Shown one piece after another: positions 30,956-39,654 of a stretch of DNA of 42,843 nt. The stretch covers positions 1 to 42,843 of the forward strand of contig CAZHGD010000051.1 in assembly GCA_964531735.1 (NCBI GenBank). Reading direction: 5' to 3'. The position numbers were made by a program, and so were the translations under genes. The notes beneath the pieces are model-generated. The model made no database searches. It was not told the origin of the DNA and was given only the letters and a program-made list of their open reading frames with translations. Source of the DNA: CAZHGD01 sp964531735 (GTDB taxonomy: Bacteria; Armatimonadota; UBA10988). Each line of letters opens with the position of its first letter. Within the stretch, counting starts at the first letter, position 1.

Positions 30956-33139
30956 CTATTCGGGCAGCCGACGCCAGCAGACGCTGTTGCCACCGGTGCC
31001 GGCGATGATCCGCCGCGGGTCGGTCGGGTCGAACACCAGGCAGGTGACGTTCGGCAAGGTCAGATCGTCGGTGATATCGCGCCAGGTGCGCCCGCCGTCG
31101 CGGCTGAGGTGGACGCCGCAGCCGAGCGGTTCGTCGTGGTAGGGGTGGTCGTTGCCGCCGATGACCACCAGGTCGGGGTTGGTCGGATGCACGGCCACGG
31201 CCTGGATGAAGTGGTCGTTGAACATTCGCGCGAACGTGCGCCCGCCATCGCGCGAGGCATAGAGACCGCCCTCGAACATCCGCGGGGGGAGGTAGGTCCG
31301 GCGGGCGGTCAGGTAGACCCGCTGCGGATCGCTCGGCGCGACGGCCAGCGTACACGGCTCGGCCACCGGCAGGTCGTCATCGAGCCGCTGCCAGGTGCCG
31401 CCGGAGGCCGCTCGGCGGAACAAGCCCACCGGCTGCTTGGCGCCCAGGCGGGCCAGCCCCAGCAACTGCCGCGGGGCGCCGGGCAGCAGCAGCACGTCGA
31501 GCAGCGGCCCCGGCAGGTTGCCGTTCTGGCGCGTCCATTCGCCGCCCGCCAGCCGGCCCTCGTACAGCCCCTGCTGGTTGCTCAACACCCACAGGCGGCG
31601 GTTGGCCGCCGGCGAGTCCGGGTCGACCACGATCCGCTTGATCTGGCCTTCGGGCAGTCCCGGCCGCGGCGCCCAGGTCGAGCCACCGTCGCGGCTGAGG
31701 TACAGGCCGCCCTTGTTGCTACCCCACTGGCCGAAGCCACCGTAGACCACGGTCGCATCGGTCGGGTCGTAGACGAATGACTGTCCGACGCCTTCGTGAT
31801 CGCGCGGCACGCCGACCATCGAGCGGTGCAGCGACTGCCCGGCGTTGTGGGTGCGCCACAGGCCGATGTCCATGTAGCCGATCAGCCACTCGCCCGGCTG
31901 CGTGGGATGCGCCGTCATCGACCAGACGCAGGTGACCTCCAGGCCGTGCCCGCTCCAACCACCATCGGCTTCGCGGCGCGTGTAGACCGAGCGCCACTGC
32001 CCACCGCCATCGTCAGTGGCGATGGCATGGCCCGAGGTGCCGAAGATCAGGCGTTCGGGCCGCGCCGGGTGCAGCGCCAGGCACTCGACCGACGGGCCCC
32101 AGAAGGTGATGTAGCCGACATCGACGTTCTTCGGCCCGTTGTTGAGGCCGCGCAGCAGCACCTCGCGCCAAGTGGCGCCGCCGTCGGTGGACTTCCACAG
32201 GCTGGCGTTGACCCAGGCGCGGCCGCCGACGTAGACCGTCTCGGGGTTCCGGGGGTCGACCACCAGCCGGTCGTACTGCGCGGTCAGGTAGAGGTTGCCG
32301 TCGCCCTTCTTCAGCCAGGGCGCGAGTCCCGTGATGCAGCGCCGCCAGGTGCGCCCGGCGTCGTCGGAGCGGTAGACGCCACCGTCGAACGGCTCTTGGC
32401 CGGGCGTCGACTGCACGGTCAGGTAGACCACCTGCGGATTGGCCGGCGAGATGGCCAGGCGCCGCGCGTGGCGGTTGCTCAGGCCCTCGTTACGGGCGGT
32501 CCAGGTGGCGCCGCGGTCGCTACTGGCCAAGACACCGTGCTGCGTGGCCGCCAAGAGCGTGCCGTCGGCCGCGAAGGCCAGGTCGGACAGCAACGCGTCG
32601 GCCGGCAGCGCGCCGGGCGTGACCACCTGGGTCCAGGTCTCACCGGCGTCATCGCTGCGGTAGAGACGGCCCTGGCCGCCTTTGTCATGGCGCGGGATGC
32701 CGATGCCGGCGTAGACGGTGTCCGGCCGCCGCGGGTCGAGGGCCAGGCAGCCGATGGGCGCGCTGTAGCGATAGGGCTCGCCGGGCGGGAAGCCGCGCCG
32801 CAGGAGGCGCCAGGTGCGCCCGCCGTCGTCGCTACGGTGGACGCCGCTCAGCGTGCCGCAGTAGAGACGCTCCGGCCGAGTGGGGTCGGGCACGATGGCC
32901 TCGACGTAGGGGTCGCGCAGGCCGCGGTTCTGGATGGACCAGGTGCGGCCCGCATCGGTGCTGACGTAGAACCCGCCGACGTCGCACCCGAGATAGATGC
33001 GGTCGGGATCGTGCGGCGCGTAGGCCAGCGACTGGATCCAGCCGCCGCCACCCGGACCGACCAACTGCCAAGTGGCGGCCGAAGCGGGGCCGACGGCCAG
33101 CCACCACAGTGCGAAGGCGACGTATCGGCGGCGGGTCAT
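30956..33139 (-). CDS. Exported BNR/Asp-box beta-propeller protein (sortilin/GH74-like)
   Basis: A 727-residue protein with a signal peptide (YVAFALWWLAVGPASA) and about ten Asp-box repeats of the S-x-D-x-G-x-T-W type (VSTDAGRTW, RSDDGGRTW, RSDDAGETW, ASSDRGATW, KSTDGGATW, LSRDGGSTW and others). Such repeats build one or two seven-bladed propellers as in GH74 xyloglucanases, sialidases and VPS10/sortilin proteins. Enzymatic residues cannot be assigned from repeats alone. I chose ATG 33139 because the signal begins there; an open extension upstream lies antisense over the small membrane gene frame and is not supported. It is third in a minus operon starting at the 33678-33707 promoter. Confidence 0.8.
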   Translation of the reverse strand: MTRRRYVAFALWWLAVGPASAATWQLVGPGGGGWIQSLAYAPHDPDRIYLGCDVGGFYVSTDAGRTWSIQNRGLRDPYVEAIVPDPTRPERLYCGTLSGVHRSDDGGRTWRLLRRGFPPGEPYRYSAPIGCLALDPRRPDTVYAGIGIPRHDKGGQGRLYRSDDAGETWTQVVTPGALPADALLSDLAFAADGTLLAATQHGVLASSDRGATWTARNEGLSNRHARRLAISPANPQVVYLTVQSTPGQEPFDGGVYRSDDAGRTWRRCITGLAPWLKKGDGNLYLTAQYDRLVVDPRNPETVYVGGRAWVNASLWKSTDGGATWREVLLRGLNNGPKNVDVGYITFWGPSVECLALHPARPERLIFGTSGHAIATDDGGGQWRSVYTRREADGGWSGHGLEVTCVWSMTAHPTQPGEWLIGYMDIGLWRTHNAGQSLHRSMVGVPRDHEGVGQSFVYDPTDATVVYGGFGQWGSNKGGLYLSRDGGSTWAPRPGLPEGQIKRIVVDPDSPAANRRLWVLSNQQGLYEGRLAGGEWTRQNGNLPGPLLDVLLLPGAPRQLLGLARLGAKQPVGLFRRAASGGTWQRLDDDLPVAEPCTLAVAPSDPQRVYLTARRTYLPPRMFEGGLYASRDGGRTFARMFNDHFIQAVAVHPTNPDLVVIGGNDHPYHDEPLGCGVHLSRDGGRTWRDITDDLTLPNVTCLVFDPTDPRRIIAGTGGNSVCWRRLPE

Positions 33140-33152
33140 CGGGGCGCGGCGG

Positions 33153-33401
33153 TCAGCTCGCCTCGGCCGCCATGGCGGCGCGGCGAGCGGCTTCCTGGCG
33201 CTCCTTCTCGGTGTTGGCGCGGTCTTCCTTGGCCTGCACGAAGCCCATAAACACGAACAGCGCGCCGGCCAGCAGGAGGAGCAGCGCCACCGCGCCGCCG
33301 AGCACCACCACCGCGGCATGCCGCCAACCCGGGAAGGACAGCATCACGATGCCGACCAACAGGAACACGGCCCCCAGGATCATCGTCTTCTTCGCGTCCA
33401 T
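33153..33401 (-). CDS. Small membrane protein with two transmembrane helices
   Basis: An 82-residue protein: a short charged start, TM1 at about 7-26 (MILGAVFLLVGIVMLSF), TM2 at about 31-53 (VVVLGGAVALLLLLAGALFVFMGF) and a charged helical C-tail (KEDRANTEKERQEAARRAAM). I do not recognise a family. It lies 13 bases before the BNR gene and 22 bases after another two-helix protein gene on the same strand, forming one operon. Confidence 0.7.
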   Translation of the reverse strand: MDAKKTMILGAVFLLVGIVMLSFPGWRHAAVVVLGGAVALLLLLAGALFVFMGFVQAKEDRANTEKERQEAARRAAMAAEAS

Positions 33402-33423
33402 GCGTCACATGCTCCTTCCGGGT

Positions 33424-33636
33424 TCAGTTCGACGGGGCCGACTTCGGTTCGGCCTTTTGCGAGCGCAGGTCGCTGTAGCCGATGCCGAGCATGACCAGAC
33501 CCACCGCGATGGCGATCCAAGGCACGGCCCCGACGAGCAGCAGCAACAGCTTGCCCAGCGCGCCCCAGCGCGCGGCCTGGATGAGGAACACCAACCACAC
33601 GACCAAGCCGGTGAGGATCATTTTGCCGCTGTTCAT
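33424..33636 (-). CDS. Small membrane protein with two transmembrane helices
   Basis: A 70-residue protein: TM1 at about 7-24 (ILTGLVVWLVFLIQAARW) and TM2 at about 29-53 (LLLLLVGAVPWIAIAVGLVMLGIGY), ending in a Lys/Pro/Ser tail. The family is unknown. It is the first gene after a perfect-consensus promoter and has GGGAG before ATG 33636. Operon mates are the 82-residue membrane protein and the exported BNR propeller, so it may help assemble or anchor a surface protein, which is inference. Confidence 0.7.
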   Translation of the reverse strand: MNSGKMILTGLVVWLVFLIQAARWGALGKLLLLLVGAVPWIAIAVGLVMLGIGYSDLRSQKAEPKSAPSN

Positions 33637-33677
33637 GGACCCGCTCCCTGGGCTTGGTGCCGCCCAATGGCGCAGGC

Positions 33678-33707
33678 ATTATAGATTCCGGCCTCGGGGC
33701 GTGTCAA
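33678..33707 (-). promoter_or_regulatory. Perfect-consensus sigma70 promoter
   Basis: Reading the minus strand, TTGACA (33707-33702) and TATAAT (33683-33678) are both exact consensus, separated by 18 bases. Transcription would start near 33671, about 35 bases before ATG 33636, and drive the operon of two membrane proteins and the BNR propeller. Confidence 0.85.
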
Positions 33708-33812
33708 CCGGGCTGGTGGCGCGCGCCCTCGGCCGACTTGACGGCCCCGTGGCCGCGCGGGTAGCATCAGGGCGCGGCCCGCCGGCAACGCCCGCCGCGA
33801 GGGAGTTCTCAG

Positions 33813-35318
33813 GTGCGTGCCATGCCCGCTCACGACCCGATCAAGGTCTACGACGCTCGCTGGGAGGCCGCGGACTTCACCGACGATGAGGTGACCCGCC
33901 TGTTCGAAGCCACCTACGCCTACGGCCGCCTGCTGGGTGTCGACACGGTGGCGCTGACCCGCGACGCGCGGCTCGCCGCGGCGCACGTGTTGGAGCTGGG
34001 CACCGCCGCGGCGCTGCGCATGGGTCTGCGGGTCTACCTGCGGCCGGAGCCGATCAGTACGCCGCAAGGCTACTTCACCACGCTGGAGGTGACCCGCGAG
34101 CACCCCCAGACGATGGGGCTGGGCATCACCGCTTCGCACAACCCGGCGGCCTACATCGGCATCAAGTTCACCGTGCCCACGGTACAGGCGATTGGCTACG
34201 ACTGCGGTCCGCTCGGCGGCCTGGCCAAGGTGCGCGCGATCTACCACCAGGCGGCGCGGCCGGCCGCCGCGCCCGGCGGCGAGCTGCACGTGATCGACCT
34301 GGGCCGCGAGTACCTCGACTTCTCGCTGGCTGCCGCCGGCCTGGCGCCGGGCGCGCTGGCCGGGCTGCGAGTGGTCCTCGACGCCTTCCATGGCTCGGCC
34401 GGCCCGGAGCTCTTCCAGGTGCTGCGCCGCGCCGGCGCCGAAGTGCTGCCGCTACGGCTGATCCCCGACGGCCACTTCCCGACCGGCTCGCCCAACCCGA
34501 CCAGCCAGGGCAAGATGGACCAGGCGGTGGCGCTGGCCAGCGCCGAGGGCGCCGACGTGGTGATCGGTGTCGACGGCGACGGCGACCGCATCGTGTTCGG
34601 CGACGGTCGGGGCATCCTGACCGCGGGCTTCGTCACGCTGCCGATCCTGTCGGCCGCCGGGCTGGCCGGGCAAGCCGCGGCCCCGGCGGTGCTCTACGAC
34701 CCGAAGGTGAGCCCGCTGGCGTTGGCCGAGTGGGGGCGACTCGGCGTCTGCCCGGTGCTGTTCCGCAACGGTCACAGCCAGATCAAGGACTACCTGCGTC
34801 AGCTCGACGCGCCGGCCGCCGCCGAGGAATCGGGCCACTACTACCATCGGCTGCAGCGGGGCGGCCTGACCGTCTACTGCGAGAACTCGGCGCTGACCAT
34901 CCTGCTGTTCCTGCGCGCGGTGCGGCAGGACGGCGGGCTGATGGACCGCCTGCGGCAGATGCAGGATCAGGTCTTCACCACCGGCGAGTTCAACTACCAG
35001 TTCGACAGCGACGCCACGCGCGACCGCGCGCTGGCCGCCGCGGTGGCGCTGTTCTGTGCGGAGGGGGCCCAGCCGGTGACGCACACGCCCGAGGGCATCG
35101 ATCTGGAGGGCACGGTGCTCAGCCGAGGCGTACACCTGGAGCCGGGGCAGGTTGGTCTCGACGAGGGTTGGTACAGCGGCTACCTGCGCGTGGCCACCAA
35201 CGAAAAGGGCGTGGTGCGCTCCTACTTCTCGGCCGGCAGCACCGCCGCCGGCCAGCGCGTCGAAGCGGCCACGCGCCGCCTGCTCGAAGACCAGTTCGAC
35301 GGTCAGGTGGTCGACTGA
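33813..35318 (+). CDS. Phosphoglucomutase/phosphomannomutase family protein
   Basis: A 501-residue protein of the alpha-D-phosphohexomutase superfamily. It has the phosphoserine loop TASHNPAAY (Ser108), the metal-binding loop GVDGDGDR (Asp254, 256, 258), the sugar-specificity loop EESGHY (338-343) and a C-terminal phosphate-binding region. It would interconvert hexose-1- and 6-phosphates, supplying glucose-1-phosphate for the GalU-like enzyme; glucose versus mannose or glucosamine cannot be settled from sequence. GTG 33813 has GGGAG upstream; ATG 33822 is an alternative three codons in. The gene is divergent from the membrane-protein operon, with about 105 bases between its start and the -35 box of that operon. 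Confidence 0.88.
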   Translation: MRAMPAHDPIKVYDARWEAADFTDDEVTRLFEATYAYGRLLGVDTVALTRDARLAAAHVLELGTAAALRMGLRVYLRPEPISTPQGYFTTLEVTREHPQTMGLGITASHNPAAYIGIKFTVPTVQAIGYDCGPLGGLAKVRAIYHQAARPAAAPGGELHVIDLGREYLDFSLAAAGLAPGALAGLRVVLDAFHGSAGPELFQVLRRAGAEVLPLRLIPDGHFPTGSPNPTSQGKMDQAVALASAEGADVVIGVDGDGDRIVFGDGRGILTAGFVTLPILSAAGLAGQAAAPAVLYDPKVSPLALAEWGRLGVCPVLFRNGHSQIKDYLRQLDAPAAAEESGHYYHRLQRGGLTVYCENSALTILLFLRAVRQDGGLMDRLRQMQDQVFTTGEFNYQFDSDATRDRALAAAVALFCAEGAQPVTHTPEGIDLEGTVLSRGVHLEPGQVGLDEGWYSGYLRVATNEKGVVRSYFSAGSTAAGQRVEAATRRLLEDQFDGQVVD

Positions 35319-35355
35319 CGCGCCCGCGCCGGTTCGCGCTGTAACCGGGCCGTCC

Positions 35356-35372
35356 GGCCAGGCGTCCTGGCC
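35356..35372 (+). terminator. Weak terminator-like hairpin after the hexomutase gene
   Basis: GGCCAGG (35356-35362) and CCTGGCC (35366-35372) pair around a three-base loop, 37 bases after the stop; GAGGG...CCCTC follows nearby. No U-tract is present. Confidence 0.35.
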
Positions 35373-35421
35373 CATAGTGAGGGCTGCGGACCCTCGCGGT
35401 GGGCTAGGGAGGCGGCGCATC

Positions 35422-36237
35422 ATGCCGGACAAAGCAGACGGCCATAGCGCGTCGGTGGCGGCCAAGTACCAACGCAAGGCGGAGGATCCCGACCGCAAAG
35501 CGTTCTGGCAACGGGTGGCCCTGGTGGTCGGCCTGCTGGCGTTGGCCGCGGTGGTGGTCGGCCTGCGAGTCCAGGCGGCCCGGCAGCGGCAGGCCCAGAT
35601 GTGGGATATGGCCCGCGGCGGCGCGGGTGGTCCGGGTGGCCCCGATGGCCCGGGTTGGGGCCCGCCCGGCGCGAGGCTGGGAGGGCCGCCGGGCGAGTGG
35701 TCGGGCGAGGGTCCGGGCGGTCGCCCGGCCATGGCCGGCAAGGGCGGCTGGGCCCGGGGTGGCGGCGGCGGCGGCGCCGGTCCGCGTGGCTGGAGCGGGT
35801 TCGGAGCCGGATCCGGCACGACCGGAGGCGGTACCAGCAGCGGCGGCTGGGGAGCCCGTGGTGGCTGGGGTGGCCCGGGCGGTCCAGGCGGCCCCGGCAA
35901 GGGCCCGGGCAGACCGCCGAGCGCCGCCCAGATGATGGAGCGCATGACCGGCGAGCTCAACTTGACGCCGGCACAGAAGGCGCAGACCCAGGCCATCGCG
36001 CGCGAGACCGACACCAAAATGCAGGCGGTCATGAGCGACACGACGCTGTCGCGCGAGGAGCGCCACGCGAAGCGCCGCGCCGTGTTCAACAGCAGCGTTC
36101 AGAAGCTGCTGGGGACGCTGACGCCCGAACAGCGCGAGCTGGTCGGCAAGCGGCGGGACGGCTCCGGCTGGCGCTCCGAGCGCGGCGGCCGCAAAGGCCC
36201 GCCGCCCGGGGGTCGCCCGGGTGGGCCGCCGAGGTGA
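35422..36237 (+). CDS. Membrane-anchored Gly-rich protein with C-terminal LTXXQ/Spy-like domain
   Basis: A 271-residue protein. A charged cytoplasmic start (SVAAKYQRKAEDPDRKAFWQR) precedes a single helix (about residues 33-50, VALVVGLLALAAVVVGL). A long Gly/Pro/Trp-rich segment (about 62-165, low complexity) follows. Residues about 170-240 form a small helical domain with LTPAQKAQTQAIA and TLTPEQREL, the LTxxQ motif of Spy/CpxP-type periplasmic chaperones. GGGAGG precedes ATG 35422. The stop TGA overlaps the ATG of a possible pseudopilin start, so the two are coupled. A role assisting the pseudopilin's folding or assembly is plausible but inferred. Confidence 0.65.
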   Translation: MPDKADGHSASVAAKYQRKAEDPDRKAFWQRVALVVGLLALAAVVVGLRVQAARQRQAQMWDMARGGAGGPGGPDGPGWGPPGARLGGPPGEWSGEGPGGRPAMAGKGGWARGGGGGGAGPRGWSGFGAGSGTTGGGTSSGGWGARGGWGGPGGPGGPGKGPGRPPSAAQMMERMTGELNLTPAQKAQTQAIARETDTKMQAVMSDTTLSREERHAKRRAVFNSSVQKLLGTLTPEQRELVGKRRDGSGWRSERGGRKGPPPGGRPGGPPR

Positions 36238-36242
36238 TGGCC

Positions 36243-36950
36243 ATGGGCAAGCGTCGGCCGGCATTCACGCTGATCGAGTTGCTGGTAGTAATCGCCATCA
36301 TCGCCATCCTGGCGGCGATTCTCTTCCCGGTCTTTGCCCGAGCGCGCGAGAAGGCGCGGCAGGTGTCCTGCTCCAGCAACGAGAAGCAGTTGGCGCAGGC
36401 CATTCTGCAATACAGCAGTGACTATGACGAGCAACTGCCGCGGTACAGTCACGGGTTCGGCTATCGCGGCTGCACCGGCTACATGGGCGCCGACGGCCAG
36501 CGCTGGGCCGACATGATCCTGCCCTACTGCGGCCAGAGCACCCAGGTCATGGACTGTCCCAGCCGCGGGCGGCACGGGCACACCTACACCGGTGGGCAGT
36601 GGCTCGACGTGGGCGTCTACTCCTACGGCTACAGCACGCCGACCAGCAACACGCTGCCCGACTCGGTCTACGGGGTGGCCGGGCGCGGGCTGAGTGAACT
36701 GGACGATGCCAGCGGCACCATCATGCTGGCCGATACCGGTGCGCTGGGCGACTCGAGCGGCTGCATCGGTGTGCGCTCGACCGACACCGTGCAGACGCTG
36801 GCAATGCGCGTGGACGGGTTCCGCCACAGCGGCGCCGGCGCGCTGGAGTACGCCACGCTGGCCATGCTGGCCGCCTACGCCGATGGGCATGTGAAGCTGG
36901 TGCGCCTGGCCGAAACGCTGCCGCGGGCCTGGACCGTCACGCCGGACTGA
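36243..36950 (+). CDS. Type II pseudopilin-like protein (prepilin leader, DUF1559-type)
   Basis: A 235-residue protein with leader MGKRRPA, predicted cleavage Ala7-Phe8, then FTLIELLVVIAIIAIL with Glu12 and FPVFARAREKARQVSC, LQYSSDYDEQLP, and a C-terminal AYADGHVKLVRLA. GAGG lies 8 bases before ATG 36243; an in-frame ATG at 36237 overlaps the stop of the previous gene but sits too close to that site. It is the third paralogue in the window. Its 3' end overlaps the tail-to-tail kinase gene by 14 bases, and no terminator-like hairpin follows it, unlike the other two pseudopilins. Confidence 0.88.
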   Translation: MGKRRPAFTLIELLVVIAIIAILAAILFPVFARAREKARQVSCSSNEKQLAQAILQYSSDYDEQLPRYSHGFGYRGCTGYMGADGQRWADMILPYCGQSTQVMDCPSRGRHGHTYTGGQWLDVGVYSYGYSTPTSNTLPDSVYGVAGRGLSELDDASGTIMLADTGALGDSSGCIGVRSTDTVQTLAMRVDGFRHSGAGALEYATLAMLAAYADGHVKLVRLAETLPRAWTVTPD

Positions 36951-39501
36951 GCGGCTTGGCCGGTGGCGGCGCGGGCTCGTCACGCCCGAGCGCGGCGGCG
37001 ACGTGGGCCAGCAGCACCGGTGCCGGATAGGGCTTGGTGAGCACCGGCGGCAGTTGGCCGTTGAGGCGGCTCAACTCCGTGGCATGGTAGCCATAGCCGG
37101 TGACGAACAGCACCGGCACCTCGGGATCCGCGGCCCGGATGGCCTCGAAGGCCGACGGCCCGCTGCGGCGCGGCATCACGGCATCGAGCACCACCAGGTC
37201 GATCTCGCCCCGGCCGGCGGCGTGGAGTTCGACCGCCTCCTGGCCATCGCAGGCCACCTCCACTCGGTAGCCGGCCTGTTCCAGCAGTCGGCGGCCGAGT
37301 TCGCGGACGATGGCATCGTCCTCCGCCAGCAGGATGCGCTGGCCCTGACCGGCCGACACCGCCCCCGCCCGGTCGCCCGCCGGCGGCTGATCGGGGGCCG
37401 TCCGCCCCAACGGCAGCAGCACGCGGACGGCGGTACCCCGGCCGAGCTCGCTGTCGGTCTCGATCAGGCCGTCGTGCTCCTGCACGATGCCGTACACGGT
37501 GGCGAGGCCCAGGCCGGTGCCCTTGCCCACCTCCTTGGTGGTGAAGAACGGTTCGAAGGCGCGCTCCTGCTGCTCGGGCGTCATGCCGACGCCGGTGTCG
37601 GTCACCTCGAGGCAGGCGTATGGACCGGGCTGGGCGCCGAGGTGCTCGGCGCAGTAGTCGTCGGTCAGCTCGCGCTGGTCGGCGGTGATGGTGAGTTGGC
37701 CGCCGCTGGGCATGGCGTCGCGCGCGTTGAGGCTCAGGTTGAGTAGCAGCAGCTCGAGCTGGTAGGCGTCGGCGATGACCCACAGGGGCCACTCGCAGGT
37801 GCGGCTGGTCACCTCGATGTGCTCGCCCAGCAGGCGGCCGGTCAGACCGTCTGCCTTCAGGACGACCTCATTCAGGTCGACCGTGGTGCGGCGGGTGGGG
37901 TGTCGCCGGCTGAACAGCAGGAGTTGCTCGACGAGCCGACGCGCCCGTTCGGCGGCGGCGGCCACCTGCCGGAGGTCGCCGGCCGCGCGGTGGTCGTCCG
38001 ACAGTTCCAGCAAGGCCATGTCGGTGTACCCGGCGATGACCTGCAGCAGGTTGTTGAAGTCGTGCGCGATGCCGCCGGCGAGTTGGCCGACCGCCTCCAT
38101 CTTCTGCGCCTGCCGCAGTTGCTCTTCGAGCTTGGCCCGCTCCTCCTCCGCGCGCCGCCGCGCGGTCTGGTCGACGAACGAGGCCATCAGGCACCAGTGG
38201 CCGCCGGCCGGATCGGTCACCTTGGTGGCCGAAGCCTCCAGCCACATGGTGGATCCATCGCGCCGGCGGCCGGTCATGCCGCCGGCCCACGAGCCCTCGC
38301 GGCACAACTCCGACAACGCGGCTTCAGCCCGCTCCTGGTCGGCACAGAAGTCGGCCACCGGCCGGCCGAGCACTTCGTCGGCGTGGTCATAGCCCCACAG
38401 CCGTAACGCCGCCGCGTTGGCATAGGTGATCCGCCGCTCGGTGTCGGCGAGAATGACGGCGTTCAGCGAGGCCGCCAGGGCGCGGTCCTTGACCCGCAGC
38501 TCCTCTTCGGCATCGCGGTGGGCCGTGATGTCGAAGATCATGCCGTCGATCGCCGTCACCGTGCCGTCGGACCCGGCGCACGCGGCACCGCGGAGGTGCA
38601 GCCAGCGGATGCCGCCGTCGCGGTGTCGAACGCGGAACTCAACCTCGATGGGTTGCCGGCGGCGGATCTGCTCCGGTATGCCGGCCACCAGCGGCAGGTC
38701 CTCGGGCAGGATGTCCTCGAGCAGCAGGCGGCCGCGCGATCCCAGATAGTCGCCGGCCGGCCAGCCGGTCAACATGCGGGCGCTGTTGCTGACATACTCG
38801 GCGCGCCAGGGCGGGTTAGGCTGACACCGGAAGACCACGCCCGGCACGTTGCCAACCAGGGCCCGGAAGCGCTGCTCGCTGCGCGCCAGCCGTAGGCGGG
38901 CGCGCTCGAAGTAGACCACCAGGATGCCGATGGCGGCAGTCAGCTCCAGGGCCGCAGCGACCAGGTAGCCGTATGGAGCCAGCCAGGGCACCGGTCGCAC
39001 GAACGGGTAGTTGATCTTGTGCAGGCCCCAGATCACGAACGCGGAGCCGACGATGTAGCGGCTGGCCAGTTCGGGCTCGAGGTGGTGCAGGAGCATCGAG
39101 CCGGTGTAGATGTAGACCAGCCCCACGACCCAGAACACCGGCAGCGCCGACACGGCGACGGGCCAATCGGCCAAGGTGGCCACGACGATCCAGGCGGCCA
39201 GGCCACCGATGACCACGTTCCACCAGCGACGCCAGGGCCGCTCGACGAACTGCCGCGAGCCGGCGAACAGCAGCGCGCCGCTGCACAGCGCGGCCAACTC
39301 GTAGCCACAGCGCAGCGGCACCGTCGAGTGCCCGCCGGCGCTGGCGAGCCCCAGGGCGAAGCGCACCACGTACAGGCCCCAGCAGATGGTCCAGGTGCGC
39401 AGATAACGCTGCCGTTCGGTCACCCACAGATAGGCGTACAGGCAGAACAGGACCACTCCCCCACACAGATTGGCGACCAGTGATGGAGTCAGCCAGTTCA
39501 C
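36937..39501 (-). CDS. Hybrid sensor histidine kinase with membrane sensor, two PAS domains and a receiver
   Basis: An 854-residue protein. Residues 1-197 hold about seven membrane helices, ending near residue 197. Two PAS-like domains follow (about 207-330 and 335-450), then a short coiled coil, HisKA with the phospho-acceptor His480 (GIAHDFNNLL), HATPase with N-box Asn592 (LNARDAM), G1 DTGVGM (635-640) and G2 GTGLGL (661-666), and a C-terminal receiver (721-840) with acidic pair Asp728-Asp729, phospho-acceptor Asp773, Thr801 and Lys823. A signal sensed in or by the membrane would drive autophosphorylation and transfer to its own receiver. No separate output regulator is adjacent. The GTG 39501 start has GAGG upstream. 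Confidence 0.93.
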   Translation of the reverse strand: MNWLTPSLVANLCGGVVLFCLYAYLWVTERQRYLRTWTICWGLYVVRFALGLASAGGHSTVPLRCGYELAALCSGALLFAGSRQFVERPWRRWWNVVIGGLAAWIVVATLADWPVAVSALPVFWVVGLVYIYTGSMLLHHLEPELASRYIVGSAFVIWGLHKINYPFVRPVPWLAPYGYLVAAALELTAAIGILVVYFERARLRLARSEQRFRALVGNVPGVVFRCQPNPPWRAEYVSNSARMLTGWPAGDYLGSRGRLLLEDILPEDLPLVAGIPEQIRRRQPIEVEFRVRHRDGGIRWLHLRGAACAGSDGTVTAIDGMIFDITAHRDAEEELRVKDRALAASLNAVILADTERRITYANAAALRLWGYDHADEVLGRPVADFCADQERAEAALSELCREGSWAGGMTGRRRDGSTMWLEASATKVTDPAGGHWCLMASFVDQTARRRAEEERAKLEEQLRQAQKMEAVGQLAGGIAHDFNNLLQVIAGYTDMALLELSDDHRAAGDLRQVAAAAERARRLVEQLLLFSRRHPTRRTTVDLNEVVLKADGLTGRLLGEHIEVTSRTCEWPLWVIADAYQLELLLLNLSLNARDAMPSGGQLTITADQRELTDDYCAEHLGAQPGPYACLEVTDTGVGMTPEQQERAFEPFFTTKEVGKGTGLGLATVYGIVQEHDGLIETDSELGRGTAVRVLLPLGRTAPDQPPAGDRAGAVSAGQGQRILLAEDDAIVRELGRRLLEQAGYRVEVACDGQEAVELHAAGRGEIDLVVLDAVMPRRSGPSAFEAIRAADPEVPVLFVTGYGYHATELSRLNGQLPPVLTKPYPAPVLLAHVAAALGRDEPAPPPAKPLSPA

Positions 39502-39654
39502 GCGTGCGCCTCGATATCCACACCAAGCTAACGTGGTATCGCTTCAGCGGGTCCGCTCCTTTACCGGCAGCGCGCCGGCGGCGGCGAGTCGGCATCGGCG
39601 GGAGGAGGCCTGGCGGCGACGTCGAACGGCCCGGTGTCGGTTGGGAGAGCGGCT

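Noticed and set aside
35600..35930. Frame-shifted open frames through the Gly-rich region as separate genes.
   Set aside because: They arise from low-complexity GGC/CCG-rich DNA; only the frame with the membrane helix and LTXXQ-like domain is supported.
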